A DNA stretch of 24,141 nt, from contig AVPN01000980.1 of NCBI GenBank assembly GCA_000695325.1, positions 7,152 to 31,292 of the forward strand, read 5' to 3'. This DNA is from Pleurobrachia bachei. Taxonomy: Eukaryota > Ctenophora > Tentaculata > Cydippida > Pleurobrachiidae. The notes under the pieces were generated by a model. That model worked only from the letters and a program-made list of their open reading frames with translations, searched no databases and was not told the origin of the DNA. Made by a program: the position numbers and the translations under genes. The first letter of the stretch is position 1; every line of letters starts with the position of its first letter. Positions 1-13,729 of the stretch are shown here, piece after piece.

Positions 1-18
1 TCCTAGCCGTTATTTCAG

Positions 19-214
19 GAATGGAGGCAGGATGTCCCAAAAAATAGCAAAATTAGAGGCAAAAAGGGATTTTTCCGCATATTTTGTAAACCCCCAAAAA
101 ATCAAGAAGTAGTTGGAGTAACGACATAAAACTTTTCAGGAAGTTGTATCAAGACAAGACGAAGCCTTTGGTACAATGATGGATGTTCTAGACCCCACCA
201 ATCCTGATTTATAG
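19..214 (+). CDS. 3' end of an unidentified gene (last two exons)
   Basis: Two exons fit together by phase: 19-85 (acceptor atttcag, donor GTAAAC) and 140-214 (acceptor ttttcag, stop TAG at 212-214). Together they encode about 46 residues. The first exon reads NGGRMSQKIAKLEAK and the second reads EVVSRQDEAFGTMMDVLDP, ending NPDL. The composition is polar and acidic at the C-terminus, without membrane segments or a domain I recognise. The gene starts upstream of the window, so its function cannot be assigned. The call rests only on splice-site quality and the open phase-compatible frame, so a chance ORF remains possible. Confidence 0.45.
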
Positions 215-249
215 GGGTTAACATCCATTATATGCCAAATGTTAACCCC
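214..249 (+). other. Perfect 11-bp inverted repeat at a stop codon
   Basis: ggggttaacat (214-224) is exactly the reverse complement of atgttaacccc (239-249), with a 14-nt loop. The left arm begins on the last base of the TAG stop of the preceding gene, so a transcript would form a hairpin at the start of its 3' UTR. The role is unknown. Confidence 0.6.
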
Positions 250-521
250 CAAATTGTGGCCGAACGGTGCGCACAACATCGATGACGTCTGTTCTAATCG
301 ATCCGCCTTGCCCAGCGCTTTCATTTAACGTATACCTCAAAAAACACCCCAAAAAACCCGTCGACCCCCCCCTCTGGCCTTAATGTTTACTGCTAAATTA
401 GTAGGGATAAAGTACGGGGTAATTAGGTGGGGGTTAGACATTTTGGGAGATTTTTTGTACCAGATGTCATGTCCAAAATTATATTTCTTCTTCGTGTTCT
501 ACTTTACGTCCCCATTTTTAG
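250..521. other. Intergenic or intronic sequence before the RS-protein exons
   Basis: No convincing exon was found. Short frames exist on both strands, but none has family resemblance. The 5' exons of the downstream RS-rich gene must lie here or further upstream; the acceptor tttttag at 515-521 opens the first exon I can support. Confidence 0.4.
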
Positions 522-1233
522 GAAGCCGCCAACGAAAAGAAGCGAGCAGGAGAGGGAACAAGATCTGATCAAGAAAAGACTGGCTGATGCTCAGGCGTTA
601 ATTGCTAGTGCTGTAATTGAAGGTATACTAAAACAATGCTCATTGCTCCCAGCTCCAGTTTTTCTTCTAACAGCTTGAACTAATCTTTGCACTAAGTATT
701 CAATATTATGATAAGTACTTTACGTACGATTGGGGTCAGGGATGTTCCTTGATCTCCCTCCTAATTGCAACTGTTTTTCAGACCAAAAGCCCTCCCCACC
801 AAAGACCAGTTCCCGTGGTTCACCGCGGGCCCACTCATCCCGGAGACGATCCCGGGACCGCAGTAAGAGGAGTAGGTCTCGTGATCGAAGTAAGAGGAGC
901 AGATCACGTGATAGAAAAAAGAAATCAAGCCGACGATCCAGGTAAGAAACAAACCAAACCAGGAGCACGTTGAACCGTTTTGAAAACTACAATGGCAAGT
1001 AAAACTGACAGATAGGAAAAGTATACACGCAAGCAACCACGGGAGCCGGGAAGAGATTTCATGCTATAGTTTGACTAAAATCCCCCCACTAAAATACACC
1101 CTCTGTTCTCAGGTCGACCTCCAGATCAAAGACCCGACGTCGATAAAGATCCCGGGATAAGTCCCGGCGGTCCCGTGACCGACAAGCATCTAGGGGTCGT
1201 AGGAGAAGCAACTCTAGGGAGCGGAGGTATTGA
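522..1233 (+). CDS. Arginine/serine-rich (SR-type) protein, C-terminal exons, with in-frame TAA
   Basis: Three exons join in phase: 522-622, 782-941 and 1113-1146 (or to 1233). The first encodes a basic helical stretch (KPPTKRSEQEREQDLIKKR, then LADAQALIASAVIE). The second encodes a proline/serine stretch followed by RS and RD dipeptides (RSRDRSKRSRSRD twice over). The third continues RSTSRSKTRRR and meets TAA at 1144-1146. The same frame then continues for 28 more RS/RD-rich codons (RSRDKSRRSRDRQ, ending SRERRY) to TGA at 1231-1233. RS domains mediate protein-protein contacts in pre-mRNA splicing and nuclear-speckle localisation. No RRM or other named domain is in view, so the exact splicing factor is not identified. 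The 5' part is missing or unrecognised. An AATAAA lies at 1566-1571. Confidence 0.65.
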
Positions 1234-1754
1234 GGACACGAGGATATATTTATATCTGAGATCTGTGATGATGTTAGGACATTTTGTCCGTGAATTTTAA
1301 CTTTTTCAGAAGTTGAGCATTGTCTTGCTGTCTGTTGTGCAATGCTCGGACGTTATTTATGTTTATAAACTTATAGACCCTCCAACGTATTCAAATGCAC
1401 AGTACATATGTCGTTGTTTGTTTTCTTAAACGAGGGTAGAAAACGAGGTAGGAATTAACCGGTCGATCGGGACCTTGACTTCACCGCAACACGGAGGGCG
1501 CCAAGACAATTCACCTGCTACGCTACTATGTGCCGCGCAGATGAAACATTAAGTTTGCGCGCGCGAATAAAATCACGAAATTTCGCCAAATCTCAAATAA
1601 AAATTTTTGATTAGTTTTCGCTTTGGAATGCGCTGCAATCCCCTCATGCGCGCGACCCCCTTCTTCTTGAAGGGCCTGCAGCGTATGCCAAGTTTTCGCT
1701 TTTTCAATTTTTAGTTATTTCCGTTTTTCGTCCCTTGTGTGTGTGGGTGTGAGA
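1234..1754. other. Intergenic region between the RS-protein gene and PCYT2
   Basis: No coding frame is supported. It contains a short inverted repeat (gagcattg / caatgctc, about 1316-1345), GC-rich alternating sequence near 1555-1565 (gcgcgcgcg) and a GT-rich stretch at about 1735-1752. The right half plausibly holds the PCYT2 promoter, but no TATA box is evident. Confidence 0.4.
1566..1571 (+). promoter_or_regulatory. Candidate poly(A) signal AATAAA for the RS-protein gene
   Basis: This is the canonical hexamer about 330 nt after the distal TGA at 1231-1233, in AT-rich sequence. It is the first AATAAA I see downstream of that gene. Confidence 0.35.
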
Positions 1755-5222
<3,468 letters not shown>

Positions 5223-5224
<2 letters not shown>

Positions 5225-5228
5225 TAAA
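5223..5228 (+). promoter_or_regulatory. Poly(A) signal overlapping the PCYT2 stop codon
   Basis: AATAAA begins on the second base of the TAA stop (5222-5224). The same arrangement is duplicated in unit 2 at 6214-6219. Because it overlaps the stop, it may not be the signal actually used. Confidence 0.4.
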
Positions 5229-5783
5229 AAATGCACGATGCTCAAAAAGTTTCAGAAGTTTCTACAGTAGATGGATCTACCTTTTTTTCTAACCATATAT
5301 GGTCATAATTCCCTGCATGATTCACATTCACCATCCGTAGTAACTTAATTTATCAACTCCCATGTGTTAATTTATATCGTGATGTAATTACTTTTACAAA
5401 CTGTAATAACCATGTCTGTTTATAAAAGATTTGTTTTTTTTTGGTTTTGGGGTTGAATATTGATCTTTATTGTTTGTTTGATTATTGGAGTAGAGATATA
5501 TTGTAGTGCCATCCTAAGGGATAGCTAGCTAACTGGGAGTTTTTTGTGATTTACTGAATAGTTTAGATTATCTTTTTTCTGATTTTGTTTGTGTAAATTT
5601 TGTAAATGTTTAGTGTGTCAAGCTTTTACATAGATACAATCAAGGTGTGATCCCTTTATTTATTCCCAAACCACATCAGTTACCAAACTTGATACATATT
5701 TATCAATCCCCAAAACCCCACCAATCGCTTTTTAAATAACTTATTACAGCATACATTAACATCCCCTCTGTGTTATAGGAAAC

Positions 5784-5832
5784 ATGGCTGGATTTTACAC
5801 GTGTGGTCCCAATGAGGCTCTCATCGTATCTG
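5784..5832 (+). pseudogene. Duplicate flotillin exon 1 (unit 1 copy)
   Basis: ATG at 5784 starts [17 protein letters not shown], identical to the exon 1 used for the flotillin gene, followed by the same GTAAGT donor. It lies 998 bp upstream of the other copy. There is no exon 2 between the two copies, so this one could only serve as an alternative first exon spliced to 7234, skipping the second copy. It may equally be a duplication by-product with no use. Confidence 0.8.
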
Positions 5833-6025
5833 GTAAGTTGGTTCTGTTTTAGATCCCCTACAATTAAAAAGTAGATAATACCTACATATTATGCAGTAGG
5901 AGTAGGGGAGCCCCCCCTGGATACCACAGTACTTAGTTATCTGTCATTTATATTCTGTCAGCCCGCCTTGTGTGCGTGTACTTGTCATTTCTGAGGAAGG
6001 TGGTGACAGGTTCCTTCACATTCTC

Positions 6026-7023
6026 AAATTGACATGATGAGGAATCTCGAATTGGTTAGTAGATTTGTTACTCGTGTGTTACTCACGGTCACAACCAAGA
6101 GCATTGAGCCTTTTCAGTTTTCAGTTGAATCGTATGTAAACTATAAAGTACCTACAATATGAGAAAGTGTTTTCAATTTCAGAGTAAGCAGAAAGAGGCT
6201 GAAGCGGAGAACTAATAAAAAATGCACGATGCTCAAAAAGTTTCAGAAGTTTCTACAGTAGATGGATCATGGATCTACCTTTTTTTCTAACCATATATGG
6301 TCATAATTCCCTGCATGATTCACATTCACCATCCGTAGTAACTTAATTTATCAACTCCCATGTGTTAATTTATATCGTGATGTAATTACTTTTACCAACT
6401 GTAATAACCATGTCTGTTTATAAAAGATTTGTTTTTTTTTGGTTTTGGGGTTGAATATTGATCTTTATTGTTTGTTTGATTATTGGAGTAGAGATATATT
6501 GTAGTGCCATCCTAAGGGATAGCTAGCTAACTGGGAGTTTTTTGTGATTTACTGAATAGTTTAGATTATCTTTTTTCTGATTTTGTTTGTGTAAATTTTG
6601 TAAATGTTTAGTGTGTCAAGCTTTTACATAGATACAATCAAGGTGTGATCCCTTTATTTATTCCCAAACCACATCAGTTACCAAACTTGATACATATTTA
6701 TCAATCCCCAAAACCCCACCAATCGCTTTTTAAATAACTTATTACAGCATACATTAACATCCCCTCTGTGTTATAGGAAACATGGCTGGATTTTACACGT
6801 GTGGTCCCAATGAGGCTCTCATCGTATCTGGTAAGTTGGTTCTGTTTTAGATCCCCTACAATTAAAAAGTAGATAATACCTACATATTATGCAGTAGGAG
6901 TAGGGGAGCCCCCCCTGTATACCGCAGTACTTAGTTATCTGTCATTTATATTCTGTCAGCCCGCCTTGTGTGCGTGTACTTGTAATTTCTGAGGAAGGTG
7001 GTGACAGGTTCCTTCACATTCTC
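6026..7023 (+). repeat. Direct tandem duplication, unit 2 (998 bp)
   Basis: This is the second copy of 5035-6025. It carries a 7-bp tandem insertion (atggatc repeated, near 6264-6275) and scattered substitutions such as actcgcgtg to actcgtgtg. It contains a spare copy of the PCYT2 exon 8 end and exon 9 (6183-6215, ending TAA) and the flotillin exon 1 adjacent to the rest of that gene. Confidence 0.93.
6183..6215 (+). pseudogene. Duplicate PCYT2 terminal exon
   Basis: This copy of exon 9 (SKQKEAEAEN then TAA) has an intact ttttcaatttcag acceptor. PCYT2 exon 8 could in principle splice to this copy and give the same protein end. The exon 8 piece in unit 2 is truncated at its 5' side by the duplication junction at 6026. 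Confidence 0.75.
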
Positions 7024-10000
7024 TCCTTCTTCTTATTCCACACAGCAGCAGTAGTAGAGGGGGTTCACCCACACAGTGCAGCCTTCATGGCTTCTTTTGT
7101 TTATCAACATAACCATCAACATCAACCACTTCCTCTTTATATCTCCATTCTTCCCCTGCTAACATACTCCCAAGGGCCAAGATTCCACAGCTCCCCTCCC
7201 CATCCAGTACTAACACCTCCCCTCCCCCTCCAGGATGCTGCCATGCCAAGCCCAAGATGGTGGTCGGAGGACGACTCCTAGTGTTTCCCTGTGTGCAAAA
7301 GATTGGAAGGTTACCGCTCAACGTCATCACTACCAAGATTATCACCACTCAGGTGTACACCAAACTTGGAGTCCCCATCAACGTTACTGGAACTGCCCAG
7401 GTGAACATTATTAATTAATTGGCGATAGTTAAAGGTGCTAATTAGGTGGTAGTTAGGTGATAGTTTAATATTTTAGAATAATTGGTGATTAATTAGGTGG
7501 TATGTAGTTTATTTAATATTTTAGGGGCGGGAGGGGCGGGTTTTGTGTCAGCTTTGTGTAGGTTTGATAGAAACCGGAGAGCAAATGTAATCTATTGTTG
7601 GTTAATTATACAAATCCTTTTGTGTAAAATAGACAATCGCCCACACTACCAGCAGCAGTGGTCATTATTCACTATTCAGACCAATTTAGTTGGCCTGTCG
7701 AAATTAACATGAGCTGTGAAGCCTAACCTTGCTCGACCCTGTTTCATCGCGAAAAAAGGGTTTGAGCAAAACTTGAGTCTAACCACTATTATAATGAACT
7801 ATGAATTCATCGTCCCTTTTTCAGATCAAGATTCACTCGAAGGACAAGAAGAGTCTGATGTCTGCTGCTGAACTCTTCATGAATCGAAATGCAAAGCAAA
7901 TCAACCAAATCTGTTCTGAAACACTAGAGGTAATCAGCTAATTGATATTTGACTAGTAAACTAATCAGCTCATTATAATCAGCATCTAGCGATTAAAAAA
8001 TCAACAGCTGATAGTTTTAGCTACAATAACCAATTAATTCCCTTACTTAATTCATTTCCCCATTAATTTATAACGCCAATAATCCCTCTTTCCACCAGGG
8101 TCATCAACGTGCCATTATGGGTACAATGACGGTAGAAGATATCTACAAAAACCGAGCTGCCTTCTCTGAGCAAGTGTTACAGGTATACTGAGATAAAACA
8201 GAAAACAGAATCAAACAGAAAACAGGCAAAACAGAATGAAAACAGACGGGCAGAGCTGTACTAAAAAAACAGAAAACAGACACATTGACCGAGTTGAGGT
8301 TTACTAAAATGGGCCTCTCCAGATTCCTGTTTGGGGTCTAATTTTAATCAAAAAACAATGCAATCAATTCCCCTATATAATTATCACATTTCCTAGGTTG
8401 CATCTACCGATCTCATGTCCATGGGAATCCGAGTTATTTCCTACACCATTAACGAGGTGACTGATGACCAAAACTACCTGAAATCCCTTGGTAAACCGAG
8501 GACCGCTGAGGTGAAGCGAGATGCTGATATTGGTAGCGCGGAAGCGAAACGAGATGCTGGAATCCAGGTATATAATGAGTGTGGAGTTGTAATGAATTTG
8601 TCCAGTTTTTGTTCTGGAATTTAGTGATCTAATAACTGTAGAAAGGGAAACTTGATACCCCGCTTCACATTAGAGAACATTAGAATGGGGGTACTCAGAT
8701 CTCAAGTTACAATATAGTTGTAGGATTGTCTGTGTTGGAGAAAAGTGAATAATACCGCTCTTTAGTCTCAAGAGGAAACCTAACAACTAACTACGTGTTT
8801 CAAAAAGGAAACAACGACTAATAACCTGATTTTCACCACATTTTCCCCCAGGAAGCGGAAGCTCAGGAGCGAGCGATGGCTGCTGTCTTTGAGAATAAGA
8901 TCACCACTGCTGTTGCGGAGAGAGATTACATGTTGAAAAAGGCCAGGTTTGATATGGAAACACAAACCAAGAAGGCACAATCTGAGCTGTCTTACGAACT
9001 CCAGGCTGCCAAGACCCAGCAGAGAATCAAGGAGGAGACAATGCAAATTAAGGTTGGTAGGAACAGTTTTCGCCCAAGTTATTGCTATTCACGAAAACTA
9101 CTTTCAATTTATTGATTTAGTAGGTCATCACTCATCATTACATCGTTATCCTGTTATAACTTCTTACTAAACCCAACACCCTCTCAGGTTATTGAGCGAC
9201 AGAAGCAGATCTCTATCCAGGAACAGGAGATCGTGAGAAAGCAGAAGGAACTGGATGCTCAGGTCATTAAACCTGCCGAGGCTGAACGATATCAAATTGA
9301 GCAACTTGCCGAGGCCGAAAAGTGAGTTTTGTACATTTGATACTAAAGTATATTTTTTAGTCTTATCAATGGTCACAAAAGAGCTAGGAAAAATTGCCAA
9401 AACAAGTTGTTTTATTAACCGACCACACTCTCTTTCAGGAACAAGAGGATTATCGAGGCTGAAGCCGAGGCCGAGGCTATTCGTCTGAAGGCTGAGGCTA
9501 GGTCCTATGCCATTGAAGCCAAGGCCAAGGCCGAGGCTGAACAGATGGCCAAGAAGGCTGAGGCGTGGAATGAATACAAGGATGCCGCTATGGTGGACAT
9601 GATCCTTCAACAGCTACCCAAGGTACTGGGTTCAATGTGTTGTTATTGGAGAGTTTGTGGGTTCAACATGTTGTTATTAAAAGTAGAATTTTCCACTGCA
9701 TTAAAAAACTGCCCAAAATCTGCCCGGGAGCTCTTATTGTATTGGAGTGGAGTTTTCCACCGATTAACTACTTTTTATAACCGTGTGTCTATCTCACATT
9801 TCCGGTGTTGGAGCTCTCTCTGATAACAATACAGTTGCTGATTCTTAAAAAACCCAAAATAACAACAGTCTCTCTCCCACCTAAAATAACAACACCCTCT
9901 CTTACACCACACAGATCTGCGCTGAGGTTGCCGCTCCCCTCCAAAATGTTAACAAGGTGACACTTGTTGCCGGTCCTAACGGAGAGGTCGGCGCTGCTAA

Positions 10001-10864
10001 ACTGACTGGTGAGGTGCTGGAGATTGTGAGGAACCTGCCCAAGGTCATCGAGGATATCACTGGCGTGGATATGAGCAAGGTAATTGGGGTTTATTGGGTA
10101 ATTAGCTGCGGATAATTTATTGTGCGTTTAATTGGTGATGGAGTTTTCTGATATTCGCCCCTGGTGATCACTGATCATTCATCTTTGTGTATGAGGGTTG
10201 ATACTCAAGTGACTTCATCAGTGTATCAGTTTGTTTTTCTTTGACTTGAGTGTGTGAACAGTTGACGAAAGCACTGTTATTGTTGTTGTAGAGAGATAGA
10301 GATAGATAGGGGAGAGATAGAGAGAGAAGGAAGGGAAATAATAGAGAGAGATAGAGAGAGAAGAAGGAAGGGAAATTATAGAGGCATGCTCAGAGGGACT
10401 GTCCGATATATATGATCTGTTGGAATGTGGGTTACATGATTGGTGTATGTTATTATTTGCGTGGCTAGACTGTTTTACAAATACAAAGGGAGAGTTAGAA
10501 CATAACAAGCTGTTAAGTCACCCTGGTGCTTGGAATATAGTTCGGTCGGTACATCTCAAAGAGACTTAGAAATTAAATGATTGGTAATAAGATGGCAATT
10601 AGTGTTTGGTGATGATGTTCAAAGTATGATGGCGGTATACTGGTTTGTGTCATAAAATTAGGTGTGCTAAAGTCGGATATAGGAGTTATAACATGTGTAA
10701 ACATATTACGATGATGTTTGGGGGCAGAAAATATTTGGGGAAGGTTGGCATCAAATCTCAATTATTTCTAACCAACCAGGCCCAATTAACCTAACCCACT
10801 ACCCAATTAACCCTCAATTAACCCATTTCTCCAGGCAATGAAAATTAGTATGGGCGCCAATTAA
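6782..10864 (+). CDS. FLOT1: Flotillin-1-like protein, ten exons, complete
   Basis: Flotillins are membrane-microdomain scaffold proteins on the inner face of the plasma membrane and endosomes. Exons: 6782-6830, 7234-7400, 7825-7929, 8099-8182, 8397-8567, 8852-9052, 9188-9321, 9439-9622, 9915-10079, 10835-10864. The product is 429 aa, against 427 for human FLOT1. The N-terminus [17 protein letters not shown] is the flotillin start, with Cys7 and the Cys18-Cys19 pair as possible acylation sites. The SPFH/PHB domain covers about residues 1-190 ([33 protein letters not shown]). The flotillin coiled coil follows, with EA-rich repeats ([30 protein letters not shown]), and then a LTGEVLEI C-terminal segment. 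[10 protein letters not shown] and EGHQRAIM favour FLOT1 over FLOT2. The last exon (AMKISMGAN) is tiny and less certain; the rest is secure. Confidence 0.94.
6831..7233 (+). other. Flotillin intron 1, containing the end of duplication unit 2
   Basis: A 403-nt intron from GTAAGT to ccctccag. Its first 193 nt belong to the duplicated unit. The rest is pyrimidine-rich near the acceptor. Open frames on both strands here show no family resemblance. Confidence 0.8.
7444..7524 (+). repeat. Imperfect direct repeat in flotillin intron 2
   Basis: Two related segments about 50 bp apart share attaggtggta and agttta(t)ttaatattttag (about 7441-7476 and 7493-7524). They are followed by a GC-box-like gggcgggaggggcggg. 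This is a low-complexity duplication inside the intron. Confidence 0.45.
8190..8282 (+). repeat. A-rich degenerate repeat (acagaaaacag) in flotillin intron 4
   Basis: At least five variants of the motif aaacagaaaacag occur within about 90 bp. This is simple-sequence expansion with no coding potential. Confidence 0.6.
9627..9680 (+). repeat. Short tandem duplication in flotillin intron 8
   Basis: gggttcaatgtgttgttatt and gggttcaacatgttgttatt lie about 31 bp apart, just after the exon 8 donor. They are diverged copies of one unit. Confidence 0.55.
10080..10834 (+). other. Flotillin intron 9 with GA-rich microsatellite
   Basis: A 755-nt last intron. It holds a purine-rich tract of (GA)n and gagagataga units at about 10290-10380, then AT-rich sequence and repeated cccaattaacc near 10778-10815 before the acceptor tctccag. 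No exon is seen inside it. Confidence 0.6.
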
Positions 10865-11394
10865 AAAGGGTCACCCCTGCCCTAACTTTTGACATACCGT
10901 GTAAGGAATTTTTGTGTGTGTGCTTTGGCTGATTTCTGCTGATTGTGATTATACAGCTCTTATGAATGTGATCTTTCTCTCTATAATAGCTCTTTATCTC
11001 TATCGCTCACTTTTTCTCTCTCACTCCTTTTTTCTTTCTCATTTCTGAATCTCGCTGCATGAACTGCTGTACCATGGAATCTTGCTGATTTGTACAGGGT
11101 GTTCATTTAGGATCTTTACAAGCGTTGGGCTTCACCCAGAAAAAAGTTGACAAGATTAGGTCATGAAACTTCATACTTGGACTATTCTATACCCTCATTC
11201 AAGGTTCCTGGGGTTTTCGGAGCTCTAGCACCCTAGGAAGTGTGCTTTTGGTATCAAAACTACCAGAAGGAATTTTTTGCTGGTGCTGAAACTTTGCTAA
11301 AATATTTTTTGGGTATTTTCTATGTCAATTACAAAGTTTCATGATGATTGGATGTGTTTTCGGACTCAAAATTTCGAAAAAAGGGGCTGGAAAG
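10865..11394. other. Sequence between flotillin and the assembly gap; possible repeat edge
   Basis: No gene is supported. From about 11095 to 11394 the sequence has the look of an interspersed repeat cut by the gap. It contains gtcatgaaacttcatacttgg near 11160 and, in opposite sense, attacaaagtttcatgatga near 11330, a partial inverted relation. I cannot name a family. Confidence 0.35.
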
Positions 11395-12216
11395 NNNNNN
11401 NNNNNNNNNNNNNNNNNNNNNNNNNNNNNNNNNNNNNNNNNNNNNNNNNNNNNNNNNNNNNNNNNNNNNNNNNNNNNNNNNNNNNNNNNNNNNNNNNNNN
11501 NNNNNNNNNNNNNNNNNNNNNNNNNNNNNNNNNNNNNNNNNNNNNNNNNNNNNNNNNNNNNNNNNNNNNNNNNNNNNNNNNNNNNNNNNNNNNNNNNNNN
11601 NNNNNNNNNNNNNNNNNNNNNNNNNNNNNNNNNNNNNNNNNNNNNNNNNNNNNNNNNNNNNNNNNNNNNNNNNNNNNNNNNNNNNNNNNNNNNNNNNNNN
11701 NNNNNNNNNNNNNNNNNNNNNNNNNNNNNNNNNNNNNNNNNNNNNNNNNNNNNNNNNNNNNNNNNNNNNNNNNNNNNNNNNNNNNNNNNNNNNNNNNNNN
11801 NNNNNNNNNNNNNNNNNNNNNNNNNNNNNNNNNNNNNNNNNNNNNNNNNNNNNNNNNNNNNNNNNNNNNNNNNNNNNNNNNNNNNNNNNNNNNNNNNNNN
11901 NNNNNNNNNNNNNNNNNNNNNNNNNNNNNNNNNNNNNNNNNNNNNNNNNNNNNNNNNNNNNNNNNNNNNNNNNNNNNNNNNNNNNNNNNNNNNNNNNNNN
12001 NNNNNNNNNNNNNNNNNNNNNNNNNNNNNNNNNNNNNNNNNNNNNNNNNNNNNNNNNNNNNNNNNNNNNNNNNNNNNNNNNNNNNNNNNNNNNNNNNNNN
12101 NNNNNNNNNNNNNNNNNNNNNNNNNNNNNNNNNNNNNNNNNNNNNNNNNNNNNNNNNNNNNNNNNNNNNNNNNNNNNNNNNNNNNNNNNNNNNNNNNNNN
12201 NNNNNNNNNNNNNNNN
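11395..12216. other. Assembly gap (822 N)
   Basis: An uninterrupted run of N. It is followed immediately by a (CT)n microsatellite, the likely cause of the break. Upstream exons of the gene ending at 12922 may be hidden here. Confidence 0.99.
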
Positions 12217-12265
<49 letters not shown>

Positions 12266-12268
12266 TCA
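12217..12268 (+). repeat. (CT)n microsatellite at the gap edge
   Basis: A nearly pure CT dinucleotide tract with one interruption (ctat), directly abutting the N run. Confidence 0.97.
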
Positions 12269-12600
12269 CTCTCAATATCACACACACTGAAGAGTCATTC
12301 GTCCAATTCACTATCACTCACATCAGACAACAATAACTCTCGAACATTCGATCTATGCAGTACCTACCGGCTACCTCTGAATACCTACTGTAAATCACAC
12401 GATCTATTTAATGCTGCGCTACGACAAATTAAATAAAAGATTCTCTCCCATATTTTACGTATTTACCTCTACGTGGGGTAATTTCTATAGAATTCTCCCC
12501 TTTCTCGAGAAAGATTTACCCGTCACGTTCATACTCGATCTCCCCTAATAAAATCCCCCACGCGTACATAAATCAACACCCCAACACTTCAACCATGAAC
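12269..12600. other. AT-rich sequence without a recognisable gene
   Basis: No exon is supported. An AATAAA hexamer lies near 12432 (aattaaataaaag), which could end a + strand transcript coming out of the gap. Confidence 0.4.
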
Positions 12601-12606
12601 CGACCG

Positions 12607-12675
12607 AATCAGGAAATACTGGTTCCTGATTGGCGTATAACCAGTCACGTGACCTAAATAACGAGTTCTGATTGG
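12607..12675. promoter_or_regulatory. Promoter-like cluster: palindrome, inverted CCAAT boxes and E-box
   Basis: AATCAGGAA (12607-12615) and TTCCTGATT (12623-12631) form a perfect 9-bp inverted repeat. ATTGG (inverted CCAAT) occurs at 12629-12633 and 12671-12675, each preceded by ctg. Between them is gtcacgtgac at 12644-12653, a palindromic CACGTG E-box. Such spacing is typical of housekeeping promoters in animals, but no transcription evidence is available and the downstream exon appears to be a terminal one. Confidence 0.35.
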
Positions 12676-12706
12676 TTGTTTACTTCAACCATGACCCCCA
12701 CCCCAG

Positions 12707-12922
12707 CTGCTTCTTGACCTGGATGACGTAACGGAATTTGACGGCCGAACACCCACCCCACCCCTACCCCTGGTGTCGAGGAGGAGAATGGTCCCCCGAT
12801 CAGCTCCTCCCCCTCCTGCCCCTCAAAGAATGATCCCGGACACACCACCCGGTCCTGAGGATTACCAGCAACAGGGACTGTTTCCCCTCTTTGGGAGGAA
12901 CAATCAACAAAATAACAACTAG
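12707..12922 (+). CDS. Terminal exon of an unidentified gene with clathrin-box-like LLDLD
   Basis: An open frame of 71 residues follows acceptor-like accccag and ends with TAG at 12920-12922. It begins LLLDLDDVTEFDGRTPTPP, is proline-rich in the middle (RSAPPPPAPQRM, PDTPPGPEDY) and ends GLFPLFGRNNQQNNN. LLDLD matches the type I clathrin-box consensus seen in endocytic adaptors and AP-3 beta hinges, and the disordered proline-rich composition fits an adaptor tail. This is inference from one short motif. No upstream exon is visible; the gap at 11395-12216 may contain them. The frame starts in phase 0, so it could also follow flotillin exon 9 as an alternative end, but nothing supports that. 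Confidence 0.45.
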   Translation: MLLDLDDVTEFDGRTPTPPLPLVSRRRMVPRSAPPPPAPQRMIPDTPPGPEDYQQQGLFPLFGRNNQQNNN

Positions 12923-13722
12923 GAGGTGTGGAGAACCTTAGAGAGAGCCTGATTTCTGAGCAAATACACAGCTTCCTTTCGCCATTTGGTTTCCAGGGAC
13001 AGAAACAACAGCCTTCCTCCAGCAATCACAAACAAACGAACGACAGCCATCTGCACTGTTACGGAGCACCGATTCCCTCAGATCTGTGATCTGCATCAGA
13101 GCTCAGGATGGATGATACTTCTGTGGAGCTCTGACATCGCCTTTTTCTCTCCTCCACATTTGTCATACCACTTTTTGTACCACTTTTTTGTTTCCTTCTT
13201 TCCATCATGTCACCGTTCAACCCAAATACTCACGGCCCTATTTCGCACATTTTCTTGCCTGCTGAAGCATGTTATACCAACACACATCCTGTATATATTT
13301 TTCTAACACCCCTCCTTTTTCAGAAAATGATACGAAAACAATGAAATTAGTATTCCGACTTCTGCCTACTACTACACATCTCCCTTTGCGTTTTTTTCTG
13401 TTTCCGCTTCTTACAGCGAGCTTAAAACAATTATGTTACAATATATTTAGTGTTTATATTACTAGAGAGAGTGTGTATAAACTGTTTTTTTTCTGGAGCA
13501 TTATTATAGCGCAATTGGGACAACAGCTGTTTTATTTTTTCCGTGTTTAAAAAAAAGGGGATTTGTAATAAGGACATTGAATGGGTTTACTGGGTGTTAT
13601 AGATTCTTTATGTGAGTGTTGAGTGCTCACAGATCTGTATTGAGAGTGAGTTTAGAATTACTGTATCATGTTATCATCTTCCAAAATCGGAGCGTTTTCC
13701 TTCTGATTTCCTATAACCGTCA
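12923..13722. other. Pyrimidine- and AT-rich sequence, probably 3' UTR/intergenic
   Basis: About 800 nt without a supported gene. Open frames at 12986-13306 and 13269-13550 are phenylalanine/leucine-rich, low-complexity translations. No clear poly(A) signal was found. Confidence 0.4.
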
Positions 13723-13729
13723 TTGAAAC

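Noticed and set aside
1144-1146. TAA reassigned as a sense codon
   Set aside because: PCYT2 and flotillin end with TAA, ASF1 and PMS1 with TGA, and the first partial gene with TAG, all at family-consistent ends. The genetic code looks standard.
1316-1345. Short hairpin gagcattg/caatgctc as a small RNA gene
   Set aside because: Eight base pairs with a 14-nt or longer loop is within chance expectation, and nothing else supports it.
11322-12436. Long open frames of over 300 codons on both strands
   Set aside because: They exist only because the 822 N are read as open; the real ends are a few codons and a CT-repeat translation.
12654-13025. Minus-strand open frame opposite the terminal exon
   Set aside because: It is the shadow of the + strand proline-rich frame, with no start context or splice support.
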